From Actinomycetota bacterium (GTDB lineage Bacteria; Actinomycetota; Thermoleophilia; Gaiellales; Gaiellaceae), in the NCBI GenBank assembly GCA_005883235.1, contig VAYE01000122.1:1-5380 (forward strand): a DNA stretch of 5,380 nt. Direction: 5' to 3'. Below the pieces are notes generated by a model that made no database searches, was not told the DNA's origin, and saw nothing but the letters and a program-made list of their open reading frames with translations. Of the stretch, positions 1 to 5,380 are shown one piece after another (position 1 is the first letter of the stretch; each line of letters begins with the position of its first letter). A program made the translations under genes and the position numbers.

Positions 1-2
1 AG

Positions 3-1268
3 GAGGTGCGACGGCGGCTGCCTGCGGCGCACGTCGCCGCGTCGCACGAGGTCGCGCCCGAGTTCCGCGAGTTCGAGCGTGCGTCGACGACCGCGGCCGA
101 TGCGTACCTGGGGCCGGTCGTCGCCGGCTACGTCCGCTCGCTCGGGCGGCGGTGCAAGGACGAGGGCCTCCCGGAGCCGCTCGTCATGCGCTCCTCGGGC
201 GGTGTCGCGAGCCTCGAGGAGGTGGCCGCGCACCCCGCGATCGCACTGGTCTCCGGGCCGGCTGCGGGCGTCGTCGGCGCGGCGCGGATCTGCGCGCTCG
301 CCGGGCTCGAGGACGCGGTCTCCTTCGACATGGGCGGGACGTCGACCGACGTCTGCCTCGTGGTCGGCGGCGGAGCGGGCCGTGCGGCGGAGAAGGCGGT
401 GGGCGGGCTCCCGATCCGCCTGCCGACGGTCGACCTGCACACGGTGGGCGCGGGCGGCGGCTCGATCGCGTGGATCGACTCGGGCGGAGCGCTGCGCGTC
501 GGGCCCCGGAGCGCGGGCGCCGATCCCGGGCCGGCGTGCTACGGCCGGGGCGGCCACGAGCCCACGGTGACCGACGCGAACCTCCTCCTGGGCCGGCTGC
601 CGGAGCGGCTCGCGGGCGGGCTCGAGCTCGACCGCGACGCGGCGGAGCGCGCGCTCGGGCGGCTCGACCCGAAGGACGTCGTCGACGTCGTGAACGCCGA
701 GATGCTGCGCGCCCTCCGCGTCGTCACCGTCGAGCGAGGACATGACCCGCGGAGGCTCGCGCTCGTCGCGTTCGGCGGCGCGGGGCCGCTGCACGCATGC
801 GCGCTCGCGGAGGAGCTTGGCATGCGGACCGTGCTCGTGCCGGAGGCCGCAGGGGTGCTGTCGGCACTTGGCCTCGTCGCGAGCGACGAGCGGCGTGACG
901 CGGTGCGCTCGTACCTGTGCCCGCTCGAGGAGGCCGGCGAGCTGCCGCGCGAGGGCGAGGCCGACCTGCGCTACGCGGGCCAGTCGTTCGAGCTGACCGT
1001 CCCGCTGAGCGGCGGCGATCCGGCCGAAGCGTTCCACCTCGCACACGAGGAGCGGTACGGCTACGCCGACCGGGGGCGGCCGATCGAGCTCGTCGCGGTG
1101 CGAACCGCGGAGATCCGCCCAGGCCCGGCGTTCGAGCTGCCCGCCGGCGACCCGCTGCGCGTCGAGGGACCTGCCCTGGTCGAGCTGCCGGGCGCCACCT
1201 GCTGGGTCGACCCCGGGTGGGAGGGGGTTAGGGATGGGTCTAGCACGCTGGTCCTCACGCGATCGTGA
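3..1268 (+). CDS. hyuA: Hydantoinase/oxoprolinase (N-methylhydantoinase A) family subunit A, 5'-truncated by window edge
   Basis: This is the C-terminal part of the ATP-binding subunit of the HyuA/HyuB family (5-oxoprolinase, N-methylhydantoinase, and acetone/acetophenone carboxylase relatives). In this family ATP activates the substrate so that a cyclic amide can be opened or a ketone carboxylated, probably in the cytoplasm. Residues are numbered from the GTG at position 6. Visible are the ASKHA-type phosphate loop DMGGTSTDV (108-116), VGAGGGSIAW (147-156), GADPGPACYG (171-180), AFGGAGPLHA (255-264), and the C-terminal RYAGQSFEL and HEERYGYAD blocks (about 322-355). About 420 residues are present against roughly 680-700 for whole family members, so some 250-280 N-terminal residues lie to the left. 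The GTG at 6 is an internal valine: the frame is open to the edge and the sequence before it fits the family. The TGA stop overlaps the hyuB start. The family is certain; the substrate is unknown. Confidence 0.93.
   Translation, partial: EVRRRLPAAHVAASHEVAPEFREFERASTTAADAYLGPVVAGYVRSLGRRCKDEGLPEPLVMRSSGGVASLEEVAAHPAIALVSGPAAGVVGAARICALAGLEDAVSFDMGGTSTDVCLVVGGGAGRAAEKAVGGLPIRLPTVDLHTVGAGGGSIAWIDSGGALRVGPRSAGADPGPACYGRGGHEPTVTDANLLLGRLPERLAGGLELDRDAAERALGRLDPKDVVDVVNAEMLRALRVVTVERGHDPRRLALVAFGGAGPLHACALAEELGMRTVLVPEAAGVLSALGLVASDERRDAVRSYLCPLEEAGELPREGEADLRYAGQSFELTVPLSGGDPAEAFHLAHEERYGYADRGRPIELVAVRTAEIRPGPAFELPAGDPLRVEGPALVELPGATCWVDPGWEGVRDGSSTLVLTRS
1215..1238 (+). other. Candidate G-quadruplex motif near the 3' end of hyuA
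   Basis: Five G-tracts lie on the coding strand with very short spacers: G3-T-G3-A-G5-TTA-G3-AT-G3. This satisfies the usual pattern of four or more runs of at least three Gs with loops of 1-7 bases. It would therefore also be present in the mRNA, ending 26 bases before the hyuB GTG. It encodes the variable tail of HyuA (residues around GWEGVRDG) and uses codons rare in this window (GTT, AGG, GAT). The match is seen directly. Whether it folds or regulates hyuB translation is inference. Confidence 0.5.
1265..1268 (+). promoter_or_regulatory. GTGA stop-start overlap coupling hyuA and hyuB
   Basis: The GTG start of hyuB (1265-1267) shares bases with the TGA stop of hyuA (1266-1268). No good Shine-Dalgarno sequence sits 5-10 bases upstream (ctcacgcgatc), so hyuB is probably translated by ribosomes finishing hyuA. 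This would help keep the two subunits in equal amounts. The start is supported by the protein: residues from IELQLLGAALRSIAEEMG onward match the family's N-terminus. Confidence 0.8.
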
Positions 1269-2737
1269 ACATTGAGCTCCAACTTCTCGGCGCCGCCCTC
1301 CGCTCGATCGCGGAGGAGATGGGCGCGGCGCTCGTCCGCTCGGCCTTCTCGGCCAACATCAAGGAGCGGCGGGACTGCTCGACCGCGCTCTTCGACGGGC
1401 GCGGCCGGATGATCGCCCAGGCCGAGCACATCCCGGTCCACCTGGGCGCCATGCCGGACGCCGTCGCCGCCGTGATGCGGCACGAGCCGTCCCCCGAGGA
1501 CGTGTTCGTTCTCAACGACCCATATACAGGAGGCACGCACCTTCCGGACGTGACCCTCGTGACGCGAACGGAGCTCGGGTTCGCGGTCACACGCGCGCAC
1601 CACGCGGACGTCGGCGGCCGCGAGCCGGGCTCGATGCCCGCCGACTCGCACGAGCTGGCCGAGGAGGGCGTGGTCATACCGCCTACGCGGCTCGACGACG
1701 AGCTTCTCGAGCGCCTGCTCGCGCAAATGCGCAACCCCGACGAGCGGCGCGGTGACCTTCGCGCGCAGCTCGCGGCGCACCGTCTCGCGGCGCGGCGCAT
1801 CACGGAGCTAGCCCGCCGACACGGCCGCGAGCGCGTCGCCGCCGCGATGGACGAGCTGTACACGTACTCCGAGCGACGCGTCCGGGCCGGGATCGCGGCT
1901 CTGCCGGACGGGCGCTTCGAGGCGAGTGACCTCCTCGAGGCCCCAGACGGCGAGCTCGAGCTGCATGCCGCGGCGACGGTCGCCGGCGACGAGGTCGAGA
2001 TCGACTTCGCGGGCTCAGCCGCCCAGCACCCCGGGAACCTCAACTGCCCCCTCTCCGTCACCCGCTCTGCCTGCTACTTCGTCGTCCGCTGCCTCGTCGA
2101 GCCGGACGTGCCCGCTTCGGGCGGGGCCTTCGCGCCGGTGACCGTGCGCGCGCCCGCGGGCTCGCTCGTCAACGCGCGGCCGCCGGCGGCGGTCGCGGCC
2201 GGGAACGTCGAGACCTCGTGCCGCATCGTCGACGTCCTCCTGCGCGCGTTCGGCGAGGCGATCGAGGCGCCGGCGCAGGGACAGGGCACGATGAACAACC
2301 TGACCCTCGGGAACGAGCGGTTCACGTACTACGAGACGATCGGCGGCGGCCAGGGCGCGTGTCCGCGCGCCGACGGGCCCTCGGGCGTGCACGTGACGAT
2401 GTCGAACACGCTCTCGACGCCGACGGAGGCGCTCGAGCTCGCCTACCCGCTCCGGGTGCGAAGGCACGCGCTTCGCCTCGGCTCGGGCGGCGCGGGTCGT
2501 CACCGGGGCGGCGACGGCGTCGTCCGCGAGCTCGAGGCGCTCGAGCCGTGCCGGGTCTCGATCATCGCGGAACGTCGCGCCCATGCACCCGCGGGAGCGC
2601 GCGGCGGCTTGCCAGGCTCGCCGGGCCGCAACCTCTTGAATGGAAGCCCGCTTCCCGCGAAAGTCACAGTGGACGTGTCCGTGGGAGACGTGATCACGAT
2701 CGAGACGCCCGGCGGGGGCGGGTTCGGCGCGCCGTGA
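1265..2737 (+). CDS. hyuB: Hydantoinase/oxoprolinase (N-methylhydantoinase B) family subunit B
   Basis: This is the partner subunit of HyuA. In the family the two form a complex that hydrolyses cyclic amides such as oxoproline or hydantoins, or carboxylates ketones, with ATP. The 490-residue protein is complete, at the short end of the family range (roughly 500-600). Conserved blocks in order are SIAEEMGAALVRSAFSANIKERRDCS (about 14-39), HIPVHLGAMP (55-64), NDPYTGGTHLPD (84-95), RAHHADVGG (110-118), the MNN block (343-345), IGGGQGA (359-365), TMSNT (378-382), and the glycine-rich C-terminus PGGGGFGAP (482-490). The His/Asp-rich NDPY...HLPD and HHADVGG blocks are likely metal or substrate ligands; this is inferred from their invariance. 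It overlaps hyuA and the nitrilase gene by four bases each, so it is the middle gene of a tight operon. No frameshift or missing block is seen. The substrate is not determinable. Confidence 0.95.
   Translation: MNIELQLLGAALRSIAEEMGAALVRSAFSANIKERRDCSTALFDGRGRMIAQAEHIPVHLGAMPDAVAAVMRHEPSPEDVFVLNDPYTGGTHLPDVTLVTRTELGFAVTRAHHADVGGREPGSMPADSHELAEEGVVIPPTRLDDELLERLLAQMRNPDERRGDLRAQLAAHRLAARRITELARRHGRERVAAAMDELYTYSERRVRAGIAALPDGRFEASDLLEAPDGELELHAAATVAGDEVEIDFAGSAAQHPGNLNCPLSVTRSACYFVVRCLVEPDVPASGGAFAPVTVRAPAGSLVNARPPAAVAAGNVETSCRIVDVLLRAFGEAIEAPAQGQGTMNNLTLGNERFTYYETIGGGQGACPRADGPSGVHVTMSNTLSTPTEALELAYPLRVRRHALRLGSGGAGRHRGGDGVVRELEALEPCRVSIIAERRAHAPAGARGGLPGSPGRNLLNGSPLPAKVTVDVSVGDVITIETPGGGGFGAP
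2734..2737 (+). promoter_or_regulatory. GTGA stop-start overlap coupling hyuB and the nitrilase gene
   Basis: The GTG at 2734-2736 overlaps the TGA of hyuB (2735-2737), repeating the hyuA/hyuB arrangement exactly. The frame stays open far upstream (to about 2218), but those codons are the shadow of hyuB. Only from 2734 does the translation read as a nitrilase N-terminus (VKVACVQAEPVVL). A G-rich stretch (2711-2722) lies upstream and could act as a weak ribosome-binding region, although it mainly encodes HyuB's conserved glycine tail. Confidence 0.75.
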
Positions 2738-3672
2738 ACGAGCCGGTCAAGGTCGCCTGCGTCCAGGCCGAGCCCGTCGTCCTCCAGCGCGAGGCGACGA
2801 TCGAGAAGATCGCCGCTCTCGCGCGCGAGGCCGCGGGCGTCGGCGCGAGGCTGGCGCTCTTCCCGGAGGCGTTCGTCCCGGTCTACCCCACCAACCGGTG
2901 GGTTCGCTTCCTCGCCGGCGGCGCCGACGTGAAGCCGGTGTTCGGGCGGCTCGCGCGCGAGTCGATCGAGGTGCCGAGCGCGGCCACCGAGCGGCTCGCA
3001 GGCATCGCGCGCGAGGAGGGCATCTGGCTCGCCGTCGGCGCCAACGAGCTCGCCGGCGGCACGCTCTACAACTCGCTGCTCGTCTTCGGCCCGGACTCGG
3101 GGCTCGTCGTCCACCACCGGAAGCTCATGCCGACGAACCACGAGCGGCTCGTCTGGGGTCTCGGCGACGGCCAGGGGCTCGAGGCGGTCCAGACCGATCT
3201 CGGCCGGGTCGGTGGGCTGATCTGCTGGGAGAACCTGATGCCGCTCGCGCGCTTCGCGCTCTACCAGTCCGGGGTCGAGGTCTACCTCGCTCCGACGGCG
3301 GACGACTCGGAGAGCTGGCACGAGTCGATCCGGCATATCGCGCGTGAGTCACGCGCGTTCGTGCTCAGCTGCTGCGTCTTCCAGCGCGCCTCGAGCTACC
3401 CGGACGACGTGCCGCTCGCGGAGGGCCCCGAGCTGCTCGGCCGCGGCGGCTCCGCGATCCTCGCCCCGGACGGGTCCTACCTGGCCGGGCCCCTCTGGGA
3501 CGAGGAGGGGATCCTCTACGCCGAGCTCGACCCGCAGCGCCTCTACGAGGAGCGCCAGCGGTTCGATCCCGCCGGTCACTACCACCGGCCGGACGTGTTC
3601 CGCCTCGTCATCTCAAGGGTCAGCGAACCCCGGCGCGGCGCAGGACGCGCTCGTCGCCGACGCGGCGCGTGA
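2734..3672 (+). CDS. Nitrilase (carbon-nitrogen hydrolase superfamily, true nitrilase branch)
   Basis: This is a predicted cytoplasmic thiol hydrolase converting a nitrile to a carboxylic acid and ammonia. The start is set at GTG 2734, giving 312 residues. The triad is intact: Glu45 in LFPEAF, Lys130 in HHRKLMPT, and Cys164 in GGLICWEN. The additional conserved glutamate is present as Glu137 (NHER). The CWEN signature and the following MPLARFALY and APTADD blocks are those of branch-1 nitrilases (aliphatic, aryl or arylacetonitrilases), not of amidases or N-carbamoylases. Later blocks RHIARESRAFVLS and AGPLWDEEGILYAELD also fit, and the domain ends with GHYHRPDVFRLVI (residue 293). A further 19-residue tail, with eight arginines, is encoded almost wholly over the end of the opposite-strand selB gene and is atypical. 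It is coupled to hyuB, so it probably acts in the same pathway. Substrate class is open; an aliphatic or cyanide-related substrate cannot be excluded. Confidence 0.93.
   Translation: MNEPVKVACVQAEPVVLQREATIEKIAALAREAAGVGARLALFPEAFVPVYPTNRWVRFLAGGADVKPVFGRLARESIEVPSAATERLAGIAREEGIWLAVGANELAGGTLYNSLLVFGPDSGLVVHHRKLMPTNHERLVWGLGDGQGLEAVQTDLGRVGGLICWENLMPLARFALYQSGVEVYLAPTADDSESWHESIRHIARESRAFVLSCCVFQRASSYPDDVPLAEGPELLGRGGSAILAPDGSYLAGPLWDEEGILYAELDPQRLYEERQRFDPAGHYHRPDVFRLVISRVSEPRRGAGRARRRRGA
3620..3672. other. 53-base tail-to-tail overlap of nitrilase and selB coding ends
   Basis: The nitrilase TGA lies at 3670-3672 on the plus strand. The selB TGA is the complement of 3620-3622, so the last 17 nitrilase codons and the last 17 or so selB codons are read from the same DNA on opposite strands. 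SelB's end ([19 protein letters not shown]) looks like a normal winged-helix terminus, whereas the nitrilase end is a low-complexity arginine-rich run. This suggests that the nitrilase frame ran on into selB. No U-tract terminator is visible for either transcript. Confidence 0.85.
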
Positions 3673-5377
3673 GGCCGTCGGCGTCGAAGCGCTCGAGGAG
3701 GAGCTGCGCGGGCCGCCGCGAGATCCCGAGCAGGTCGCGGAAGCGCGCCAGCGTGATGCGGCCGGCGCGCTCGCACTCCTCGAAGAGGGCTATCCGCGCG
3801 CGCTCGTAGGCGTCGGCGCCGACTGCGAGCCCGTCGCCGACGCGCACGAGCCGACCTTCGGCCTCGAGGTAGGCCGCGAGCTTCGGATCGTCGACCGCGA
3901 CGGGGGACAGGCCGGCCGCTGCGAGCTCCTCGTCGAGTCGCGCGGCGGCCTCCTCGCGACCCGCGAGCGACGCGGCGGCGCCGGGCAGGTACGCCTTCCC
4001 GCCGCGCTGGTCGACGCCGAGGAGCGGGAGGATCGCCGCGCGCCACGGCTCGGCCGGCACGAGCTCGCCGACGGGGAGGCCTGGGTCGATCGGCGAGCGG
4101 CGGGCCCGCTCCTCGAGCCGCGCGCCGACGGCTGTCCGCAGCTCCTCGAGCCAGGCGGCGGCGAAGAACCACTCGCCGGCCCGCTCGGCCGCGCGGAGGC
4201 CCTCGCCGAGCTCGTCTGCGGAGAGGAGCGCGCGCGCCGCGAGGTCGGCTCGCCGGACCGGCGCCCGCACGATCGCCCGGACGATCGAGGCGGGGTCGCC
4301 CGCGTCGAGGAGCCGGAAGCGGTCGAGCTCGAGCGAGCGCGGCGGGGCGGGGTCGAGGACACGTCCGCCGCCGAGCGTCGTCCGGTCGCGAAGGATCACG
4401 CGGTCGCCGCGGGCGGCGACGGCCGGCGCGGAGAGGCGGAGCTGGGCGTAGGCCCCGCCGGCACGGACGACGCGGGCCACGCACTCGCTCGTCCCGTGGT
4501 GCACGTGCACGCGCGCGCCGTCGGGGATCGGCTCGAGCTCGTCGAGGGAGACGTCGAGGCGATAGGAGACCGGGTAGGCGCCCGGCTCGACGAGGGCGTC
4601 GCCGCGCTGGAGCCGCGACCGCTCGATCCCCGGCAGGCTCGCGGCCACGCGCCGTCCCGCGCCCGCCCGCTCGACCGGCTCGTCGTGGACCTGGACGCTC
4701 CGCACGCGGACGTCGAGGCCGGCGGGCTCCGCGCGCAGCTCGTCGCCCTCGCCGAGCGAGCCCGACCACAGCGTCCCGGTGACGACGGTGCCGATGCCGC
4801 GCAGGCTGAAGACGCGGTCGACGAAGAGCCGGGTCGCGGCGTTCGTCTCTCGCCGCTCGACGCGCGCAGCGACAGCGGCGAGCGCCGCGCGCAGCTCGTC
4901 GAGCCCGTCGCCGGTGCGGGCGCTGACGGCGACGGCCTCCGCGGTCGGCACGAGCTCGCGCGCCTCGTCGAGGGCGAGCTCGAGCGTCTCGGCGTCGACT
5001 GCGTCCGACTTCGTCACCGCGACGACGCCGTCGTCGATCCCGAGCAGGCGCAGGATCGCGAGGTGCTCGTGGGTTTGCGGGCGGGCTCCCTCGGCCGCGT
5101 CGACGACGAGCAGGAAGAGGTCGATCCCCGTCGCGCCCGCGACCATGGTGCGGACGAAGCGCTCGTGGCCCGGGACGTCGACGACGGAGAGGCGGCGCCC
5201 GTCCGGCAGGTCGAGGGGCGCGTAGCCGAGCTCGATCGAGATCCCGCGCGCCTGCTCCTCCGGCAGGCGGTCGGTGTCCTTCCCGGTTAGTGCCCGGACG
5301 AGCCACGTCTTGCCGTGGTCGATGTGGCCGGCGGTGCCGAGGACGAGATTCGGCACACCTGCGTCGTGATTCGACAC
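3620..5377 (-). CDS. selB: Selenocysteine-specific translation elongation factor SelB
   Basis: This GTPase carries selenocysteinyl-tRNA to the ribosome at UGA codons marked by a SECIS hairpin. It has 585 residues, close to the family's usual 580-640. The G domain shows G1 [11 protein letters not shown] (14-24), switch I with [14 protein letters not shown] (about 40-53), G3 DVPGH (67-71), G4 TKSD (122-125) and G5 SAR (151-153). The EF-Tu-like domain 2 begins near [21 protein letters not shown] (182-202); Asp186-Arg187 fall where E. coli SelB has residues implicated in selenocysteine recognition (from memory). The third barrel ends with GDRVILRD and [10 protein letters not shown] (323-342). The remaining 240 or so residues form the winged-helix region that binds SECIS RNA, the last helix set at about 527-580. 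ARGISIELG distinguishes SelB from EF-Tu. The start is uncertain: GTG at 5377 lies three bases from the edge, GTG at 5356 ([11 protein letters not shown]) is a plausible alternative, and a start outside is possible. selA or tRNA-Sec may lie upstream, beyond the window. Confidence 0.95.
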   Translation of the reverse strand: MSNHDAGVPNLVLGTAGHIDHGKTWLVRALTGKDTDRLPEEQARGISIELGYAPLDLPDGRRLSVVDVPGHERFVRTMVAGATGIDLFLLVVDAAEGARPQTHEHLAILRLLGIDDGVVAVTKSDAVDAETLELALDEARELVPTAEAVAVSARTGDGLDELRAALAAVAARVERRETNAATRLFVDRVFSLRGIGTVVTGTLWSGSLGEGDELRAEPAGLDVRVRSVQVHDEPVERAGAGRRVAASLPGIERSRLQRGDALVEPGAYPVSYRLDVSLDELEPIPDGARVHVHHGTSECVARVVRAGGAYAQLRLSAPAVAARGDRVILRDRTTLGGGRVLDPAPPRSLELDRFRLLDAGDPASIVRAIVRAPVRRADLAARALLSADELGEGLRAAERAGEWFFAAAWLEELRTAVGARLEERARRSPIDPGLPVGELVPAEPWRAAILPLLGVDQRGGKAYLPGAAASLAGREEAAARLDEELAAAGLSPVAVDDPKLAAYLEAEGRLVRVGDGLAVGADAYERARIALFEECERAGRITLARFRDLLGISRRPAQLLLERFDADGLTRRVGDERVLRRAGVR

Positions 5378-5380
5378 GCC

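Noticed and set aside
1..8. AGGAGG followed directly by GTG at the left edge, resembling a ribosome-binding site and start
   Set aside because: There is no spacer between the two, and the frame is open to the edge with upstream codons that fit the HyuA family. The GTG is an internal valine of a gene truncated by the window.
1061..2061. Long minus-strand open frames (239 and 268 codons) opposite hyuA/hyuB
   Set aside because: They are antisense shadows of well-conserved HyuA and HyuB coding sequence, with no motif or ribosome-binding site.
2218..2733. In-frame N-terminal extension of the nitrilase frame, which would give a 484-residue protein
   Set aside because: Its translation is arginine/alanine-rich and resembles no nitrilase, and it overlaps the conserved end of HyuB in another frame. 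The nitrilase homology begins exactly at GTG 2734.
2500..3336. 278-codon minus-strand frame opposite the hyuB end and the nitrilase gene
   Set aside because: It is antisense to catalytic blocks of the nitrilase, with a low-complexity R/D/E/A composition. It is a shadow.
3571..3589. Perfect 6-bp inverted repeat GCCGGT / ACCGGC with a 7-base loop, a possible terminator for the converging genes
   Set aside because: It lies inside the conserved nitrilase sequence AGHYHRPD, has no T-tract on either strand, and short GC stems are expected by chance here.
3670..3672. Selenocysteine read-through of the nitrilase TGA, suggested by the neighbouring selB
   Set aside because: The frame beyond the TGA is only the arginine-rich shadow of selB, no conserved domain follows, and I see no convincing SECIS-like hairpin placed right after the codon.
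3344..5290. 648-codon open frame on the plus strand opposite selB
   Set aside because: It is a shadow frame: long antisense ORFs arise readily in DNA this GC-rich. The product is low-complexity and charged with no recognisable motif, while the minus strand encodes an apparently intact SelB.
3579..5306. 575-codon minus-strand frame running alongside selB
   Set aside because: It is an out-of-frame shadow of selB, overwhelmingly Arg/Ala/Pro, with no domain.

Overview
The window is extremely GC-rich (well above 70% G+C by eye). Codons end almost always in G or C, and every visible start codon is GTG. Together with the protein sequences this suggests a high-GC actinobacterium, possibly of the Thermoleophilia (Solirubrobacterales/Gaiellales) type. 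That placement is an inference; the sequence carries no rRNA or other taxonomic marker. Coding density is essentially complete, with no gene-free stretch. I see no RNA gene, insertion sequence, CRISPR array or attachment site.

Positions 1-3672, plus strand, hold three genes packed as one transcription unit. The first is the C-terminal 60% or so of a hydantoinase/oxoprolinase subunit A (hyuA, cut by the left edge). The second is a complete subunit B (hyuB). The third is a complete carbon-nitrogen hydrolase of the true nitrilase branch with an intact Glu-Lys-Cys triad. Both junctions are the same 4-base GTGA overlap, where the GTG start of the next gene shares bases with the TGA stop of the previous one, so translation is probably coupled. 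HyuA and HyuB together form ATP-dependent enzymes that open cyclic amides or carboxylate ketones. A nitrilase cotranscribed with them suggests a catabolic pathway for a nitrogen-containing small molecule, in which one enzyme handles a nitrile and the other a cyclic amide or ketone intermediate. The substrate cannot be read from the sequence. The last bases of hyuA carry a compact five-tract G-quadruplex motif just ahead of the hyuB start.

Positions 3620-5377, minus strand, hold selB, the selenocysteine-specific elongation factor. It implies that this organism reads some UGA codons as selenocysteine, although no selenoprotein, SECIS element, selA, selC or selD is visible here. selB converges on the nitrilase gene, and their 3' ends overlap by 53 bases. 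The overlap encodes nearly all of an arginine-rich extension at the end of the nitrilase. The two units look functionally unrelated and simply abut tail to tail, with no room for a conventional terminator between them.

I did not find a clearly new biological system. The points most worth a second look are the hyuA-hyuB-nitrilase grouping, the G-quadruplex at the coupled hyuA/hyuB junction, and the nitrilase/selB 3' overlap.
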